Both the position numbers and the translations under genes were made by a program. Source: Maratus speciosus (lineage: Eukaryota; Arthropoda; Arachnida; Araneae; Salticidae). Taken from it: 64,000 bases of DNA. The stretch spans positions 321,342,283 to 321,406,282 of the forward strand of contig OZ010791.1 of NCBI GenBank assembly GCA_963932465.1, read 5' to 3'. The stretch's first letter is position 1, and the number at the start of each line of letters is the position of its first letter. Under the pieces are notes generated by a model. The model made no database searches. It worked only from the letters and a program-made list of their open reading frames with translations, and was not told the DNA's origin. This document shows, one piece after another, positions 1 through 12,464 of the stretch.

Positions 1-128
1 TTAAAATTCGAATTAGTTTTCAGAATATTTTTTTTTTCTAATTTTAAATAATTTTCTCTAATGATTGCGACTCAAATTTTAATCATAACAGATCTTTTTC
101 ATATTTTAGAAAAGTTTGGTATTTTAAA

Positions 129-1183
129 CTAATTTGGCGACCAGTTTGGCCTCCCTTAATGTATGCTAAGAACAATGCTTTTTTTTTTTTTCATTATCAT
201 TTTATTTAATACAAAACTTTCATTTAAAACTGAAACATTTAAAATTAATGGCTTTCATTTCTTTCTTTTTTTCAACGAAACGAAAAGAAAAATTTTAGGT
301 GCAGATGTCATATACGAACCGGGGTACCTAATAGGCGCCAAAATGGCGTTATTTTGCCTGACATGGTAACCCGGTTATTGTTGCTTATTTATTAATAAAT
401 GTTTACTTACATTTATTTTCTTTTTATTTAAAAAAATGTTATAAATTGTTTTGTTCTATAGTTATTAATTTTTTTTATTTATTGTTATTTCATTTAAAAA
501 ATAATGGAAAATAATTTAAAAATACATGTGTAACTGGTATTCGAAAACGAGGTTTTCGCCAAATTGTCGTAAAAAAAAATCACGCCAAACCCGGTGCGTA
601 TATGACATTTGTGTTAAATATTAAATAATGCAACAAATCATGACATTTAATTTCAAATTCAAAGCAAATGACCAATATCGACAAATTATATAAATCGCCA
701 AACCACTCGCCAAATTATACAAGTTGACGCAATTTTTATTTTAAATAACGAAAGAACAAATAAATTAGTATAAAAATACAAATACAAATAAAGCGTCGAA
801 ATAAAAATAAATTGATGGCATAGACACGTGTAACTTCCTTACAGTTAAGTGAATGTGACAATTGGGATCAACCATTATTGGCATTTTATCTTATAGTCTG
901 GCGATAGGTTTTTGGTCGATGGGATAACCAAGTAGTAGCGTTTTAATTTACCACTCGAAAAATAAAAAAGTGCTAACTGACGAGTTAAAAAAAAAAAGGC
1001 TATTGGCGAGATTTGAACCCGGCTAGCATAAAAGTACCGAGAATTCTTTGCGATCATGAGAACTTTTATGTAGTTTTATTCGAAAAAATAACTTTGATTC
1101 TTTAATCAAAATGGAAATCTTTCTTATAAAAAGCGAAGGAACTGTTGATGATAGTCACATGATTTAGGCTATTATTATAGTGA
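129..1183 (-). mobile_element. Non-autonomous Helitron, copy 1
   Basis: The 5' end (minus strand) reads TCACTATAATAATAGCC and follows an A, as Helitrons require. The next ~40 bases (CATGTGACTATCATC and on) match the 5' end of the better preserved copy at 52433-53928. The other end shares GACCAGTT..CTCCCTTAA..TGTATGCTAAG with that copy, but its terminus is TTAG before T rather than CTAG, so the left boundary is uncertain. No transposase (Rep/helicase) coding is visible. The interior is AT-rich and includes a minus-strand tRNA B-box-like word near 1010-1025. Confidence 0.55.
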
Positions 1184-1406
1184 TTGTTTTCATTTCTAAA
1201 AACACCGCGAAGAATAATATTTCCTGACGATTAAAAATTTATTTACACATGACTATTAAAATCAGAAAAAAAACTTTAAAATTACCATTAAATGAGTACG
1301 TGTTAAAAGCAGGAAAATATTGAAAATTATGTCTTGAAAATTGTATTTACAAGTGAATATTAAAAGAGAAAGTAAACTTTAAAATAATGAATACATTAAT
1401 ATGCGT
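1184..1406. other. Unannotated AT-rich spacer
   Basis: I see no gene, RNA or repeat signature here. Confidence 0.5.
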
Positions 1407-1410
1407 TTAA

Positions 1411-1616
1411 CCCTTTCAGGGGCAAGGTCCTTCTATTCCTAAAATGTGGAAATTAGTGAATGGCACCAGAATTTACAAACAAATTTCGAAATACGAAAAT
1501 TCTTTTGTTCACTTACTTAATAAAAAGAAAATTTTCATTCTAATATTCTGGTGCCAACGTAACATTTAAGAATTAAAATTAAGTGATCTAAAAATGAACC
1601 ACCGCCCTTGAAGAGG
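1411..1616. mobile_element. Foldback MITE with TTAA duplication (piggyBac-like)
   Basis: The 206 bp segment is flanked on both sides by TTAA (1407-1410 and 1617-1620). The ends are imperfect inverted repeats: CCCTTTCAGGGGCAAGG on the left against CCTCTTCAAGGGCGGTGG from the right. An inner perfect pair, TGGCACCAGAAT / ATTCTGGTGCCA, makes a strong hairpin. A TTAA duplication with CC-starting ends is the piggyBac pattern, though Kolobok also uses TTAA. No coding capacity. Confidence 0.6.
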
Positions 1617-1956
1617 TTAAAGCAGTAAATTGTAGTAATTGTAGTAAATTGCATTATGTCAATCGTTTTATAACGATGTTAAAAAATACCGGTCGGCAAA
1701 GACTCTGTTTACTTAATTCATTTTATTTTAGCTTCTTTTCAAATGCTTCACTGATCTTCTTTAATCAAACACGAAAACAACCATTGGATGTCTTAACTGC
1801 AACTGATTCGGCCTTAAATTTTCGCAATCAAAGGAAATTGAATGGAAAAACGTTTACAGGGAGATCGCTATAGGTTTTTTTCATTATAATTCAATCTTTT
1901 CTAATGTTTTAAAAACCGATCAAATTAGCGTGATTTTAGATTCTGCGGTGTCTGAA

Positions 1957-1999
1957 CGGAGGTTGGCGAGCGTAGCTTGCAGGGGGCAGAGCCGCCTAG
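1957..1999 (+). mobile_element. Helitron 3' end (solo)
   Basis: GGCGAGCGTAGCTTGCAGGG leads into GGCAGAGCCGCCTAG followed by T. A GC-rich hairpin region just before a CTAG terminus inserted next to T is the standard Helitron 3' end, and the GAGCG.AGC..GCAGGGGGC wording is common to such ends. I could not find a matching TC-starting 5' end upstream, so this may be a truncated element. A (TA)n run follows directly. Confidence 0.55.
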
Positions 2000-2329
2000 T
2001 ATATATATACATATATTGGTTTTTAATCTGAAATTACAAAATGACATAAGTCAATCGCTTTATATATCAGTTTGCTTGTTTCATGAGAATGTATATCTAA
2101 ATATTTTCTCTGAAATTCACGGTATATTTTAAAGTTACTTTTAATTTACGGCAAAAGTATTTTCTATAGGAATATTAAATAATATTTTTTGCCTGTATTA
2201 AAAGTGTGTTTAGTCTTGTGTAATATAAGTAATTATCGTTTAAGGAGTATGCAAAATTTTGCAGAAAAAGTTAATACATATAAAACAAAATGGAAAAGGA
2301 TATAGTAATTGTCAATAAGAAATTACTTG

Positions 2330-2705
2330 GCGCAGTACAATATGAGCAGATAAAAAACAAGGTTTATCAGAACGCTTCCACTTGTTGCAAACTAGTTTTG
2401 GTAGCCATAGCGTACATTCATCAGTACAAAGAATGGTAGAATTTTACTCATATATATGTAGGAGAAGCAGATTGAAGTAGTAGGTTTATTGGCCAATATA
2501 CTTGCAAGAAATTTTATGAAACAGCCAGCAGGTAATTTTATTTTGAAAGAACTGGTAATGTGAAAAATGCAAGTAGAATTTATGAACAAGAGGTTTTTTA
2601 TAGAATTTTTCCAACAATCCGACAACGGCGGAATAGCGAAGCCACAATTGAATGAAATGCTTCATGCATCCACATATGAAATGCTTCAAGAAAATCAAGT
2701 TCATC
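2330..2705 (-). mobile_element. Penelope-like element, 3' end, copy B
   Basis: Read on the minus strand, this segment matches the 3' part of the element at 5669-7105. It shares TTCGCTATTCC.CCGTTGTC.GATTGTT near its start, and ATTGGCCAATAAA..TACT and GCTTCTCCTACATATA further on. It is 5' truncated, so the endonuclease domain is lost. It continues past the point where copy A is split by a MITE, and so shows the uninterrupted site: CTCCTACATATATATGAGTA. Short open frames here are non-coding or decayed. Confidence 0.6.
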
Positions 2706-3339
2706 TATGGAAGTGAGGTTACACATAATTTTACCTGGACTAAAATCAGAGAAGTGATTTATCTTCCAGCAATGTTTATAGTAGTTTTCGCTAACCGAGA
2801 CGCTTGACTTTCATTGACCTTCACCAGTTAAGACCCTGGTCTTACGATAACGAAGACATTAAGAGAGGGAATATAAGGAATAATATAGTAGTCGCATTGT
2901 GTCAAATTAATGGTTGTATTTGATCTGATTAGCATGCACATATATGCTTGTAAATTTTGATTTGTGGAATTAACAGTAATTTTTGTAAGTTGAAATGCAA
3001 AAAATCTTGCCATGATAATTGTCAGATTTGTTATTTGTGTTAACGATGAAATTACTTATTTGCAGCATTTATTATTTATCTAATTATATTATTTATAATT
3101 TTATTAATCAAAACATAAAATGTTTAATGTTCTAACTTGATAACTATTAATTTAAAAGATATTAACAATTTAATATTGAACGAAGTTATTAATAATTTTA
3201 ATAAATATAAATGTGTGCCGTACTTAATAGGTTTACATAATTATCACAAAATATTACATAATGTTATTACTAACTTATAAAATAACTAGTTTTCTGTTTT
3301 TATATGTTTTATTACTAAGAATGTTTTGTCTTTGAGTTG
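2706..3339. other. Unannotated AT-rich stretch
   Basis: AT-rich sequence with many TTAATA and TATTAA words. I see no gene or element ends. Confidence 0.5.
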
Positions 3340-3565
3340 ATCCTGTCCATTTACACATTCAAGTGTGTATTTCAAGAGTGATCAGATATTTTTTACACAT
3401 TTAGTGTCATCAGCAAGTTACACATTCAAACGCTTATTTTGAAATTTACACATTAGGCGTGCGTTTTGCCAATTTACGCACCACTTTACCTATATAGGCA
3501 AATCGTTTTTGTATCATTGATATACCTGTTTTTATGTGTAAAGTTGCATAACATGTTTTTTAGAG
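3340..3565. repeat. Cluster of short inverted words (ACACATT)
   Basis: The word TTTACACATT and its relatives (CATTCAAGTGTGTA, ACACATTTAGTGT, ACACATTAGGCGTGCG, TTACGCACC, TATGTGTAAA) recur in both orientations within about 220 bases. The cluster ends near TTTTTAGAGTGCATAAA. The layout resembles three other clusters in the window, each built on a different word. Confidence 0.4.
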
Positions 3566-3924
3566 TGCATAAATAAAAAATCCATGTAATTTTTAAGATT
3601 AGTTACATGCTGTGAGGCGGAGAATTTACAGAAATTATTATTTTATTGTTATTAATTAATTAATATTTATATTAATAACTATATTAATATTTATTAATTT
3701 ATTATTTATTTATTTATTTGTATTGACAAAAAAAAAAGGCCAATATTCTTTTTTTGCATTTTTACTCTCGATCTTGAAGATTTTAATTCACAAAGAATTG
3801 CTATTTTTCTACTCCCATAACTTAAAAATGTAAAAGAAAAAGGAAGGGAAAAGATGATTTTGATGCCGGATTTTTGAAGTTGCCGAATTTTTGAATGCCG
3901 GATTTTTGAAGTTACACTGTATAT

Positions 3925-4057
3925 TACTCCTTTCTAGGGAGTGGAAAATTCCACACTTTAAGGAATGTATTTTTATAAAAGTCACTCCAAAAACAATGGA
4001 AATGCCTGTCACTCTTTCAAAGAGTGAACTTTTCACTCCTCCCAATTTTAGAGTGTA
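3925..4057. repeat. Cluster of short inverted words (CACTC/GAGTG)
   Basis: ACTCC, GGGAGTGG, CACACTTTAAGG, AGTCACTCC, GTCACTCTTTCAAAGAGTG and TTCACTCC follow one another, and the cluster ends with TTTTAGAGTGTAAG. CACTCTTTCAAAGAGTG is a perfect palindrome. The terminal ACACTCTAAAA (minus strand) resembles TACACTCTAAATTA, which opens the cluster at 25947. Confidence 0.45.
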
Positions 4058-4437
4058 AGTTACTTATTTTGAAAATTTCTGGAATCCTCCAACATTTTAA
4101 TCTCTTAGCCTCTATTTCTTTCAATTTCTTTAAAATAATCGCACGAATTTAGCATCATGTTGCCTAAAATATATGTAACGACACGTCACTTAAGGCTGTT
4201 ATCAAATTCAAAACTGACTAATTTCTGTTCTATTCAGGCAGTTGTTTATATTCTTAAACATACAAAAATGTTGTGAACTTGTATATAGTGAAAATTTAAC
4301 TCATGCGCATAAATAAGCATGTAATCTTTAGAATAATTCTATTTATTCCACCCCCCCACCCCTTTTTTGTGAGCAAAATTTTGATTTAAAATATTGTACT
4401 TTGTTATTTTAACCTTCTACCGATTGTCAAATTTTGC

Positions 4438-4474
<37 letters not shown>

Positions 4475-5668
4475 GACCATTTTAGAGAAATCGTGAGGGT
4501 TTTTTTTTTTTCGTAAGATTTTTTCTAACGACTGAATGGGCTCCACCAATATCCGCGACGTTCTTCTATTAAAGCTGGTAGACGGGAGGTGCTGGGTTTG
4601 AAAACGAGCTCGTCGGCCTAATAGTTCGGAGTTATCGGTGGTTCTCCTTGAACCTTGCGTAAATGTGAGTTAGGTTCGCTTAGAAAGGTAATTATTCAAT
4701 AATGTGGTTTATCTTTGGCATCATGATATCCAAAACCGTAACAAAAATTTATGTAAATGGTTTTTTTTTTTTTTGGGGGGGGGGGGTTAACGGCTATAAT
4801 GATATTTTAAAACAGAGAAAACAAATAACAGATATCTGCGATAAGTGAAAATCATCCACTAATTTCGAAAAAAAGACAACGGTAGCAAAATAGCGAAGAA
4901 AAAAACTAAAAACTATATGAATGATCATTTCGTATCAACCCTCTCGCTGCGTAATTGTTTTATCAAAATAGCTTCAAAAATTGCGTATTTAACTCCTTCG
5001 CGACGAGCGTCTTTTAAGAATTTTTATTCTTTTGCTTTCGGTTTTTCAAAACCAAAATTTTCGTTTGATTCAATTGGGAAATTTCTCCGATTAGATAAAG
5101 CAAAATTTAGAATAAAAAAATAACTGGTGGGAATGATCAAGGAGAGCTAATTAGACGGAAAAATGCATCCCCGATGAAATCTCGGGTTGCACAGCGAGAG
5201 GATTAAATGAGTGTTAAAAATTTAAATTCACACCTCTTTTTTTTTTCTTTTTTTTTTTTTTTTTAGTTCTTATATTCACATTAAAAAAGATACAATAATA
5301 TGTAGTCTTTTAGAATTGAATTGTTTTTATTGATAACTGTTAAACAGTTGTTTTTAAATTTAGAATCGTCATAAAATAATATTATGTATAATGGTGATTC
5401 GAAATAGTACAAGCTTTCCCGTACCGAAACCTTTGTGACTCCAGATGAGGGTGGGAAGTTCGTATACTGCGAGGTAAGGTGGACGTGACGCCTTATCTCA
5501 GTTCGGTATTGTAGTTTTTAACAGTCCCCTATTTTCTCCGGGTCAAAGGAGGTCATGGAAGGGACGGTAGGATACATGATTTCCATGTCAGTTGTCGAAG
5601 GACGAGTGTGAATGTCAAGCGCCCGCGAAAAAAAATTGTAGTATAGTAATGGACGATTTTCACCACTG
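4058..5668. other. Spacer with homopolymer tracts
   Basis: This stretch contains a T run of more than 30 bases (about 4441-4473), T and G runs at 4760-4787, and further T runs near 5239-5265. At 4570-4690 there is a GC-richer patch with GCTGGTAGACGGGAGGTGCT and GGGTTTGAAAAC. This is weakly SINE-like, but no proper A box could be placed. The 68-residue open frame at 4917-5123 has no recognisable domain. Confidence 0.4.
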
Positions 5669-5931
5669 TGAATAAGCTTACTCTCTCCAAACTAAAAGAT
5701 AGTATCGAGATGTGAAATTCCTGGAGTTTCTATAGTATTAATTGTCAATGTTGTCTTTCCTATATTGGACAAACCAAGCGCGGATTAAAATTTCGAATTC
5801 TAAAGCACAAGCAACATGTTCAAAAAGAAGAAATAAAAAAATCGGCCATTGCCAAACATTCATGGAAGATGAATCACACCATTGACTTTAGATCAGTTGA
5901 AATTATTTCTAAATCCCCCTTCTATAGATGA
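5669..5931 (+). pseudogene. Penelope-like GIY-YIG endonuclease fragment
   Basis: One frame reads KLTLSKLKDSIEM, a TGA stop, NSWSFYSINCQC, then CLSYIGQTKRGLKFRILKHK, HVQKEEIKKSAIAKHSW, KMNHTIDFRSVEII and SKSPFYR, then a stop. In Penelope-like retroelements the C-terminal endonuclease has this form: a C.C pair, the YIG-QT core, a following arginine (here in GLKFRI), then K.SA.A.H and a .H.IDF stretch. In this family the domain nicks DNA to prime reverse transcription of the element. About 87 codons remain, with one internal stop and a premature end where relatives continue into an EAFHIYK-like stretch in another frame. It is certainly inactive. No reverse transcriptase was found upstream. Confidence 0.7.
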
Positions 5932-6180
5932 ACTTTACTTTCCTGAAGCATTTCATATCTATAAAAATCTTTAAAAAATTGTTAATTGTGACTTCGCTAT
6001 TCCTCCGTTGTCAGATTGTTTGAAAAATTATATAAAAACCTCCTGTCCATAACTTCCACTTGCATTTTCCGACATTACGAAATATTTTCCTATAAAATTT
6101 TCTATTGGCTGTTCCCTAAAATTTCCTGTAATTCTATTAGCCAATAAAGTTACTCCTTGAATCCGCTTCTCCTACATATA

Positions 6181-7006
6181 CAGTGAAATCTCCCTGTGCG
6201 ACCACCTTCATTAAGCGATCACCTGCCTGATCTATCATTTTTTCATGGAACGAAATTTATTCCCATAGACTCAGTACTAATTTTATCTCCATTCAGAGAC
6301 CCTCCCTCCATGAGCGACCAATTTCTTTGAAGAAAATGAAACAAATTCCGTCCCAAATTTGTACTGGCCGCTTGAACAAGGTTTTATTAGAAAAATAATT
6401 CCGGAGAGCACATTATTCACCTAAACTAAGTTTAGATAACTAAATTTACATTCTAAACTAAGTTTAGATTTTTTTTATTCCGGTAACTTTTAAATGTTTA
6501 AACCGCTTTGTGCCTTTTTAAGCAATCAATTTAACTCTGGTGACGAATTAAGAATGACGGTCAATAAACTCCCCTGCCCTATTCTGTAACTATACTCTCA
6601 AAGAAATAGATAAATTAAGAAAATCGTCATTATTTGTTCCCCTCCCCCCCAAAAAAATAAAAAAAATAAAAAAATAATAATATAAAATAAAATTGTACTT
6701 ATTTTCTGAACTTTGAAAGGACTTGGAAATAAAAGTTGTGAAAGGTAAAACCGTAAAATCAAAGCAAACGTCAACATATTCATTTTTTAAACTCTGTAGT
6801 AATTAACTTATGTAATTAACTTTTGTTTTGATGCTTAAATTTTCATATTTTTCCTAATGTGAAAATTAAATTTTTGTAACCTTAATTGCTACCTTTTTTC
6901 AACAATTAAAATCTAGATTTAGACATGACCCCCATTAAGAGACAACCTCTCGAAGCGACCAATTTTTATTGGAACGGAGCGTGGTCGCTTTAAGGAGGCT
7001 TTACCG
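6181..7006. mobile_element. Tigger/pogo-type MITE, copy 1
   Basis: The 826 bp element is flanked by TA on both sides (6179-6180, 7007-7008). The left end is CAGTGAAATCTCCCTGTGCG and the right end, reversed, is CGGTAAAGCCTCCTTAAAGCG. Both ends also carry GCGACCA words inward. CAGTG-type ends with a TA duplication are the Tigger/pogo pattern. A second copy lies at 28917-29641. No transposase coding remains. The element sits inside a Penelope-like 3' tail. Confidence 0.75.
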
Positions 7007-7105
7007 TATATGAGCATAATTCCATCATTCTTTGCTTTGGCTATCGAAAATAATTTGCAACAAGTGTGAGGGTTCTGGTGCTATTAAAGTTGTTTTTTAT
7101 CTAAT

Positions 7106-10100
7106 TATACAGTAATTTTTTAATTATTTTTTATTAATCTTATATAAAGTAAAATATTTCAATTTATTTACAATTCACCGAAAACACACAGAATCTTCAG
7201 AAAAAAATCACAGTGCCAGATTCGTTTCTGCAGTCATTTAAAAAAATATCTCACATCAGACATTGGAATTAGTAACATTAGATATCTACATTGCTCAGTC
7301 CATTTGTTTTTAAGAGCCCTTTAATGCGATACAAATTACTCAGCAATTTGTCACTATGACAGCACAATGGAGTCACGAATTTGTGGTCTTCTAATAGCCT
7401 CCATTGGGATTGTAATACAAATGACCGTTTGTGACGTCACAGTGGCATCACTTCGAGCATCTGTACTTTTTGGATGATCATTACGTGAATATAATTTTTG
7501 GCAACTGAATACTTTTACATAGAATGGCCATGATATTTTATGCATAACTGCACCAAATGATATTTTATGCAAGACTATAAATATTGGCGATCGTGTTATA
7601 CATAAAGTTATTTTATATTTTTCTTTTAGTAAACGAGTATAAAATCTATTATTTAGATTGATCCGGAATAATCTATTAGGATAATTTATTAAACAAGCAT
7701 GATACTGTTTTTCTTACTCTTAAACATGTGAAAACAAAGTGCTTCACTGTGTAAAAGCATTTCTTTAATCAAGATTATTGATTTTAATTTATATTTTCCT
7801 ACGAAGTATTTTATATTCTACTGCCGTGTTGTTCGCCACAGCTGCGAATGTACATGCTGATGATGTTTTGCGAAATTTTCATTAAATTTCATTAAATTCT
7901 TCACTCGGTCCTTTAAAAGTGAAAGTGATCAATTTATTCTTTTTTTTTTTGTGGTGGTGGGTGGGGGATATAAAAGTTGTTTTAATGTATAATTTACGTT
8001 AAAACATTAACTACGAATTCAACAACAACCTTAAATAACATGCTTCAGTAAGTATATTTATTTTAAAAGAACATTCGTTCGAAAAAAAAAATATTTAATA
8101 TGAAATCTATAACAAATTACATATCTCATCCTGTATAGGATTCTTTTGAAATGCTGAATAGAAAATTACGGAAACAATAAAAATAATTGTTTCAAAGTAT
8201 TATTAGAAAACATAAGATTCAATAGACATTGAACTATGGTTAAATTTGTTAAAATATTAAATTTATATTAATTTTATCTTTAAAATAAATAAAGAATTGC
8301 ATTTTTTAAATTGTTAACTAAAACTAATTAATCATTGACCCAAATACATAAAGCTGTAAATTATATATATTTTCGAATTATATTGTAAAAAACATTTCAC
8401 AATCTTGCATATTGCAAAAACACACTATTCAAAACATTTACTGTAATAATTATTTAATTATTTAATATATAATTATTTACATCAAACTGTAACATTTTAT
8501 GGAAAGTATTAGTTGCTTCTATAAGCTTAAACTATAAATTAATAGCAGTTTAATGTTCAAAAAAATATCACATTAAAAATTTTTCAATAACATGCCGCCC
8601 AACCCCCTCCCTCTTTCTTATTGTTTATGTACAAAACAGTAAGAGAAGAACGTTTTCAATGAATATAAAAGGATAAAAGCTTTTATCAACAAATGGATCT
8701 CTAATTGAGAATTATAAATGTTTCAGTATATTAAGCAAAAATTTATACTACAATATTGTTTTAAAAAATAAAAGACTGGTATTGATCGTATTACAATGAC
8801 GCTATACTGACCGAAAAAATATTCCTTCATGCTAGACATAAATTTTTTTAAAGTAGTTATTATTTTCCTCCACAGCGAGAGTCATAATTATCATTCTTTT
8901 TTAATCATTGAGTTGTTTTATTAGAAAGAGAAGGTATCTATTCTTTCTTAAAAATACTTTAGAAAAATGTACTGATTACTTTTTATTTCAAAGCACATAC
9001 ATGGTAGCAAAAAAATTATAATAGTTTTCAATTGAATTTAACTTGAATGCTTTTATAAATAAATTCAGTTATTATTTAACTGTTGATAATGTTGGCCTCC
9101 TTTCTTAAAAATTAAAAAAAAAAAATGTTTTCGGATTTTCAGGAATCACAGGAAAAAATACTGATATAATTTCTGGCAAATTTTGCAAATTGACTTTTAT
9201 GAAGTGGATATAAAATAAAAGTCTAATATCATATTCTGTCAGTTTAGGAGGAATATTTAAACGTATGAACTGTTCTTCATTGCGTACTCTGTGGGAGAGA
9301 GGGGAAATAGAATATGAAATTTTGAAGAAATACTTCATATACACCCTTTCTAAATAATAGAATCTATATCTTGTTTCATTTTATATGTTAGTTAATGACA
9401 CATGGTAGAAAATGACTAAGGTACTTTAATTTTGTCAGGGTTCCTATTAAAATTAAAAAGATGCTTTAAAAAGTGCTAAATTATGTAGCAGATATTAAAT
9501 CAGTAAAGTTCTTGCCACTATCATAAATTTCCAATATATATAAAATGTTGCATTTCCATGTGTTCATACATCTCAGGAATACTACAGTGGTGTAAGGAAT
9601 GCTACTCTTATATTTCTCTATTGAAGATAGTAAGTGCTTATGAATTCTAAATTAAAAAAATTGTTATATTTTAAATATTAGAAAACAATACTCCGACGTA
9701 TGTTCTTGGTTCTTCTCTCACCTTAATTTTTGCCGCCGTAGTGCTGGGACCACGTGGCACTCACGTCCCATGACTAAATTCGTCCCTGTATACACTTAAA
9801 GAATATAAAGATAACTAAAATTTTAAAATGTCAAAGAAAGAACAATATGATGATAATTAATATTAATATTTTTCTGGTATTTCAGTGATTTAACTAGTCA
9901 AAACGACAAAAAAATTAATTTTTTTTTCGTTCAAATTGTACTATGCATTGCCTGGCTGAATAATGAATTTGAAAACAGTTATGCCTTTCCGTAAATAACT
10001 TTTTTTTAGAAATGCATTAAAAAAACTCTTAAATTACGCTTTAAAATATTACATATTAAAGTTTAAATTAATTCGTAATTAACTAATAATATTTTCGTTT

Positions 10101-11523
10101 TCACTTTTTTATTATTTATTTAATGAGATTTTCATACAAGTATTTCTAATATTGAAAAACAAATGTCTGCGGATTTCTTGCAATTAAGGTCATAAGAAAT
10201 AAACTTTTACTATTTTTGATGCGCTTCTTATGATTTTAATCCAAGACTTTAAAAAAAATCATAGACGTAAAGTGCAGTAATTATTATGCTAAAATGTATG
10301 TCATGGGCATTTTTTTTCTCAGTCATTTTGAATTTAAAATGAGTCGAAAACATTGAAATATCCTTAAAAATTTTAATATCATAATGTGTAAAATTTTAGC
10401 ATTGTTGATTTGTCTTTTTGGTGACATTTCTAAATGTTGTTGATAACAGAACAGTTTGAAATGATAGATTTTAATTCCATTTGATATTAAAAATAAGAAA
10501 ATTGACATTTATGATTAACTTTAATTAAAAATTCATCTTCAAAGAAATGAATAATGTTTCATATCATGATTTAACAATTTATGCTTTTAAATAAAAGTTA
10601 TTTTTGTTTTTCAGTATAATTTATATCATTAAATAAATTTCCAATATAAAGTTTCAGCAAAATAAGTTATCTCTTTTATTTTAAATTGTATGTTTTTATA
10701 ATCAAGAATGTTCTCTATTTTGAAAGAAAAAACAGCTGTAAATTAAAAACCCATCTTATTTTATTTTATTTTTATTTGAATTAGTTAAATTTTTGTAATT
10801 CCTTTTCAGGATTGGCACTGTTTTAAAGGATCTGATCAAAGAACCTTGTCTTCTTGTTATTCTACAAGTGCAGAATAACAATTAAAATTTGATTAGAGAA
10901 GTTTTTATTAACTGATGCACATTTGAAACCTTGCTTTTACTTTCGGAAAGTTGACGTTTGTTGCAATAAAAGTTTTTCAAAACAGTTTGACTAAACAGTA
11001 AATTATATTCCATATAAATAACTGTTGGAAAAATCCACCTTTTGGACAAAATCATTACTCATCTGAGTTTTTCTGGTATTTTGTGGAGTGTCTGTATCTT
11101 TCGGAATTTTCTCAGTTTCGAGCTATTTATGACTAAATGTGTTGGAATGTATGGTCTTTTTTTTTTTTTTTTTTGCTTAATAAATGGAAATATACTCTGT
11201 TACTTACGTTTTCCTAGTATCTAAGAATAAAAAAAATATTTATCTAGTGGAATTCTTTAAATTAAAAACGCTTTTGGGATTTTTAAAAAAAAAACCCTCT
11301 AGATATATCATTTTTCTGACAAGAATAAGATCTTCAAAATTCCAAATAGTTGCGCAGATCATTATACAAATATTATATAGAACATTATGAGTAACTAAAA
11401 ATGAAATCATAACTGAGATTCATATAACTGTGTATTGAACCATAACTTTAATTCAAGACAGGTAGCCTAGTGTTAGTAATGACTCATTTGTTAATATGAA
11501 TACACAGGAATAGATGCTATCTA
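7106..11523. other. Long gene-free AT-rich stretch
   Basis: No coding region, element end or tandem array was recognised in about 4.4 kb. A perfect palindrome TGTGACGTCACA, a CRE-like site, lies near 7430-7441. The 68-79 residue open frames at 7354-7572, 9105-9344 and 11184-11390 have no domain signature and look like chance frames. Confidence 0.5.
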
Positions 11524-12464
11524 TCTATATAATAAAGGACTAACGTATCTGTGCGTAACGCTAATGTCATTTTGCGAATGGCAACACTTCACGATGAAAT
11601 TTCGGTTTTTCAGTTTTCGTAACTGCAATTTTTTAGTTTTCTAAACACTGTACATTTTTAATTTTTACACCGTCGTATATGTGAAAAAAATCTACTTTCA
11701 AATGCAATTTGTTTGAAAACTGTATCTTAATTGATATCTTAATTGTATCTTAATTGTATCTTAATTAATTATGTTTTTAAAAATAATTTTCAAGAATGAA
11801 TTTTTGTGATTTATCTCTATCACATGCCGGTACCATTATATAATAATAATAAACATTTTGCACATAAAACAATAAAAATTGTTCAGCCTTTATTTCTGAC
11901 TAATTGTCCATTTAAACTTTAATTTGATATTTAAGACGTCCTTTATAATTAAATAAAATAATAATAAATATAAAAAAAACACAATGTGAACATATATGTA
12001 ATCGAACAATTTTTACACCGACAAAGAGGAAAAAAAACTTTCAAATGAAATTTGTTTGCAAACTGCATCACAGTTTACTGATTGTCTATGGTTTTAAAAA
12101 CAATTTTCAAGCATGAAATATTTTTAAATTTATCATTATCTAGTGGAGCTCGACTGCTAATGATTAACCGTTTTCCCTTAAACCAATGTAAAGGGTTCAG
12201 CATTATTTTTACGGCTAGGCTGCCATAGGTAGCAAAACTCTTGGACTATAATAACTCTTAGCATGCGGCGAATACGAAAATATCGCTTTTGATAAATTTA
12301 AAAACTTTATTTGATTGCATAATTTATATTTTTCATAATAAAGCTTTTTTGTTGTTAGTGAGCAATCTAAAAAATATATTGCATGCAAAAATTTATGTTC
12401 AATGAAAAAAAATGTCTTTCACCTATTTTCTATAACCCGGGAAGTCTGGGTTCGATCCCCCTAG
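11524..12464 (+). mobile_element. Helitron candidate (non-autonomous)
   Basis: The segment begins TCTATATAATAAAGGACTAA after an A and ends GGGTTCGATCCCCCTAG before a T. This matches the A|TC...CTAG|T insertion rule, and the end contains a small GGG/CCC hairpin. The 5' wording resembles the start of the Helitron at 52433-53928. Two related internal segments occur: ATGCAATTTGTTTGAAAACT near 11700 and ATGAAATTTGTTTGCAAACT near 12045. A third, diverged one lies near 19240. No Rep/helicase coding is visible, and the pairing of these two ends is inferred. Confidence 0.45.

Larger units (their letters stand above)
5669..7105 (+). mobile_element. Penelope-like element, 3' part, copy A (split by a MITE)
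   Basis: A decayed GIY-YIG endonuclease segment (5669-5931) is followed by a 3' tail. The tail is shared with copy B at 2330-2705, including GCCAATAAAG.TACTCCTTGAATC and GCTTCTCCTACATATA. The tail stops at the Tigger-type MITE of 6181-7006 and resumes at once afterwards with TATGAGCATAATTCCATCATT, CAACAAGTGTGAGG and GTTGTTTTTTATC, as in copy B. The reverse transcriptase part is missing, so the element is 5' truncated. Confidence 0.7.

Noticed and set aside
1003..1060. tRNA-like segment on the minus strand with GGGTTCAAATCTCGCC.
   Set aside because: A B-box-like word only. No A box at the right distance and no cloverleaf or matching acceptor stem could be drawn.
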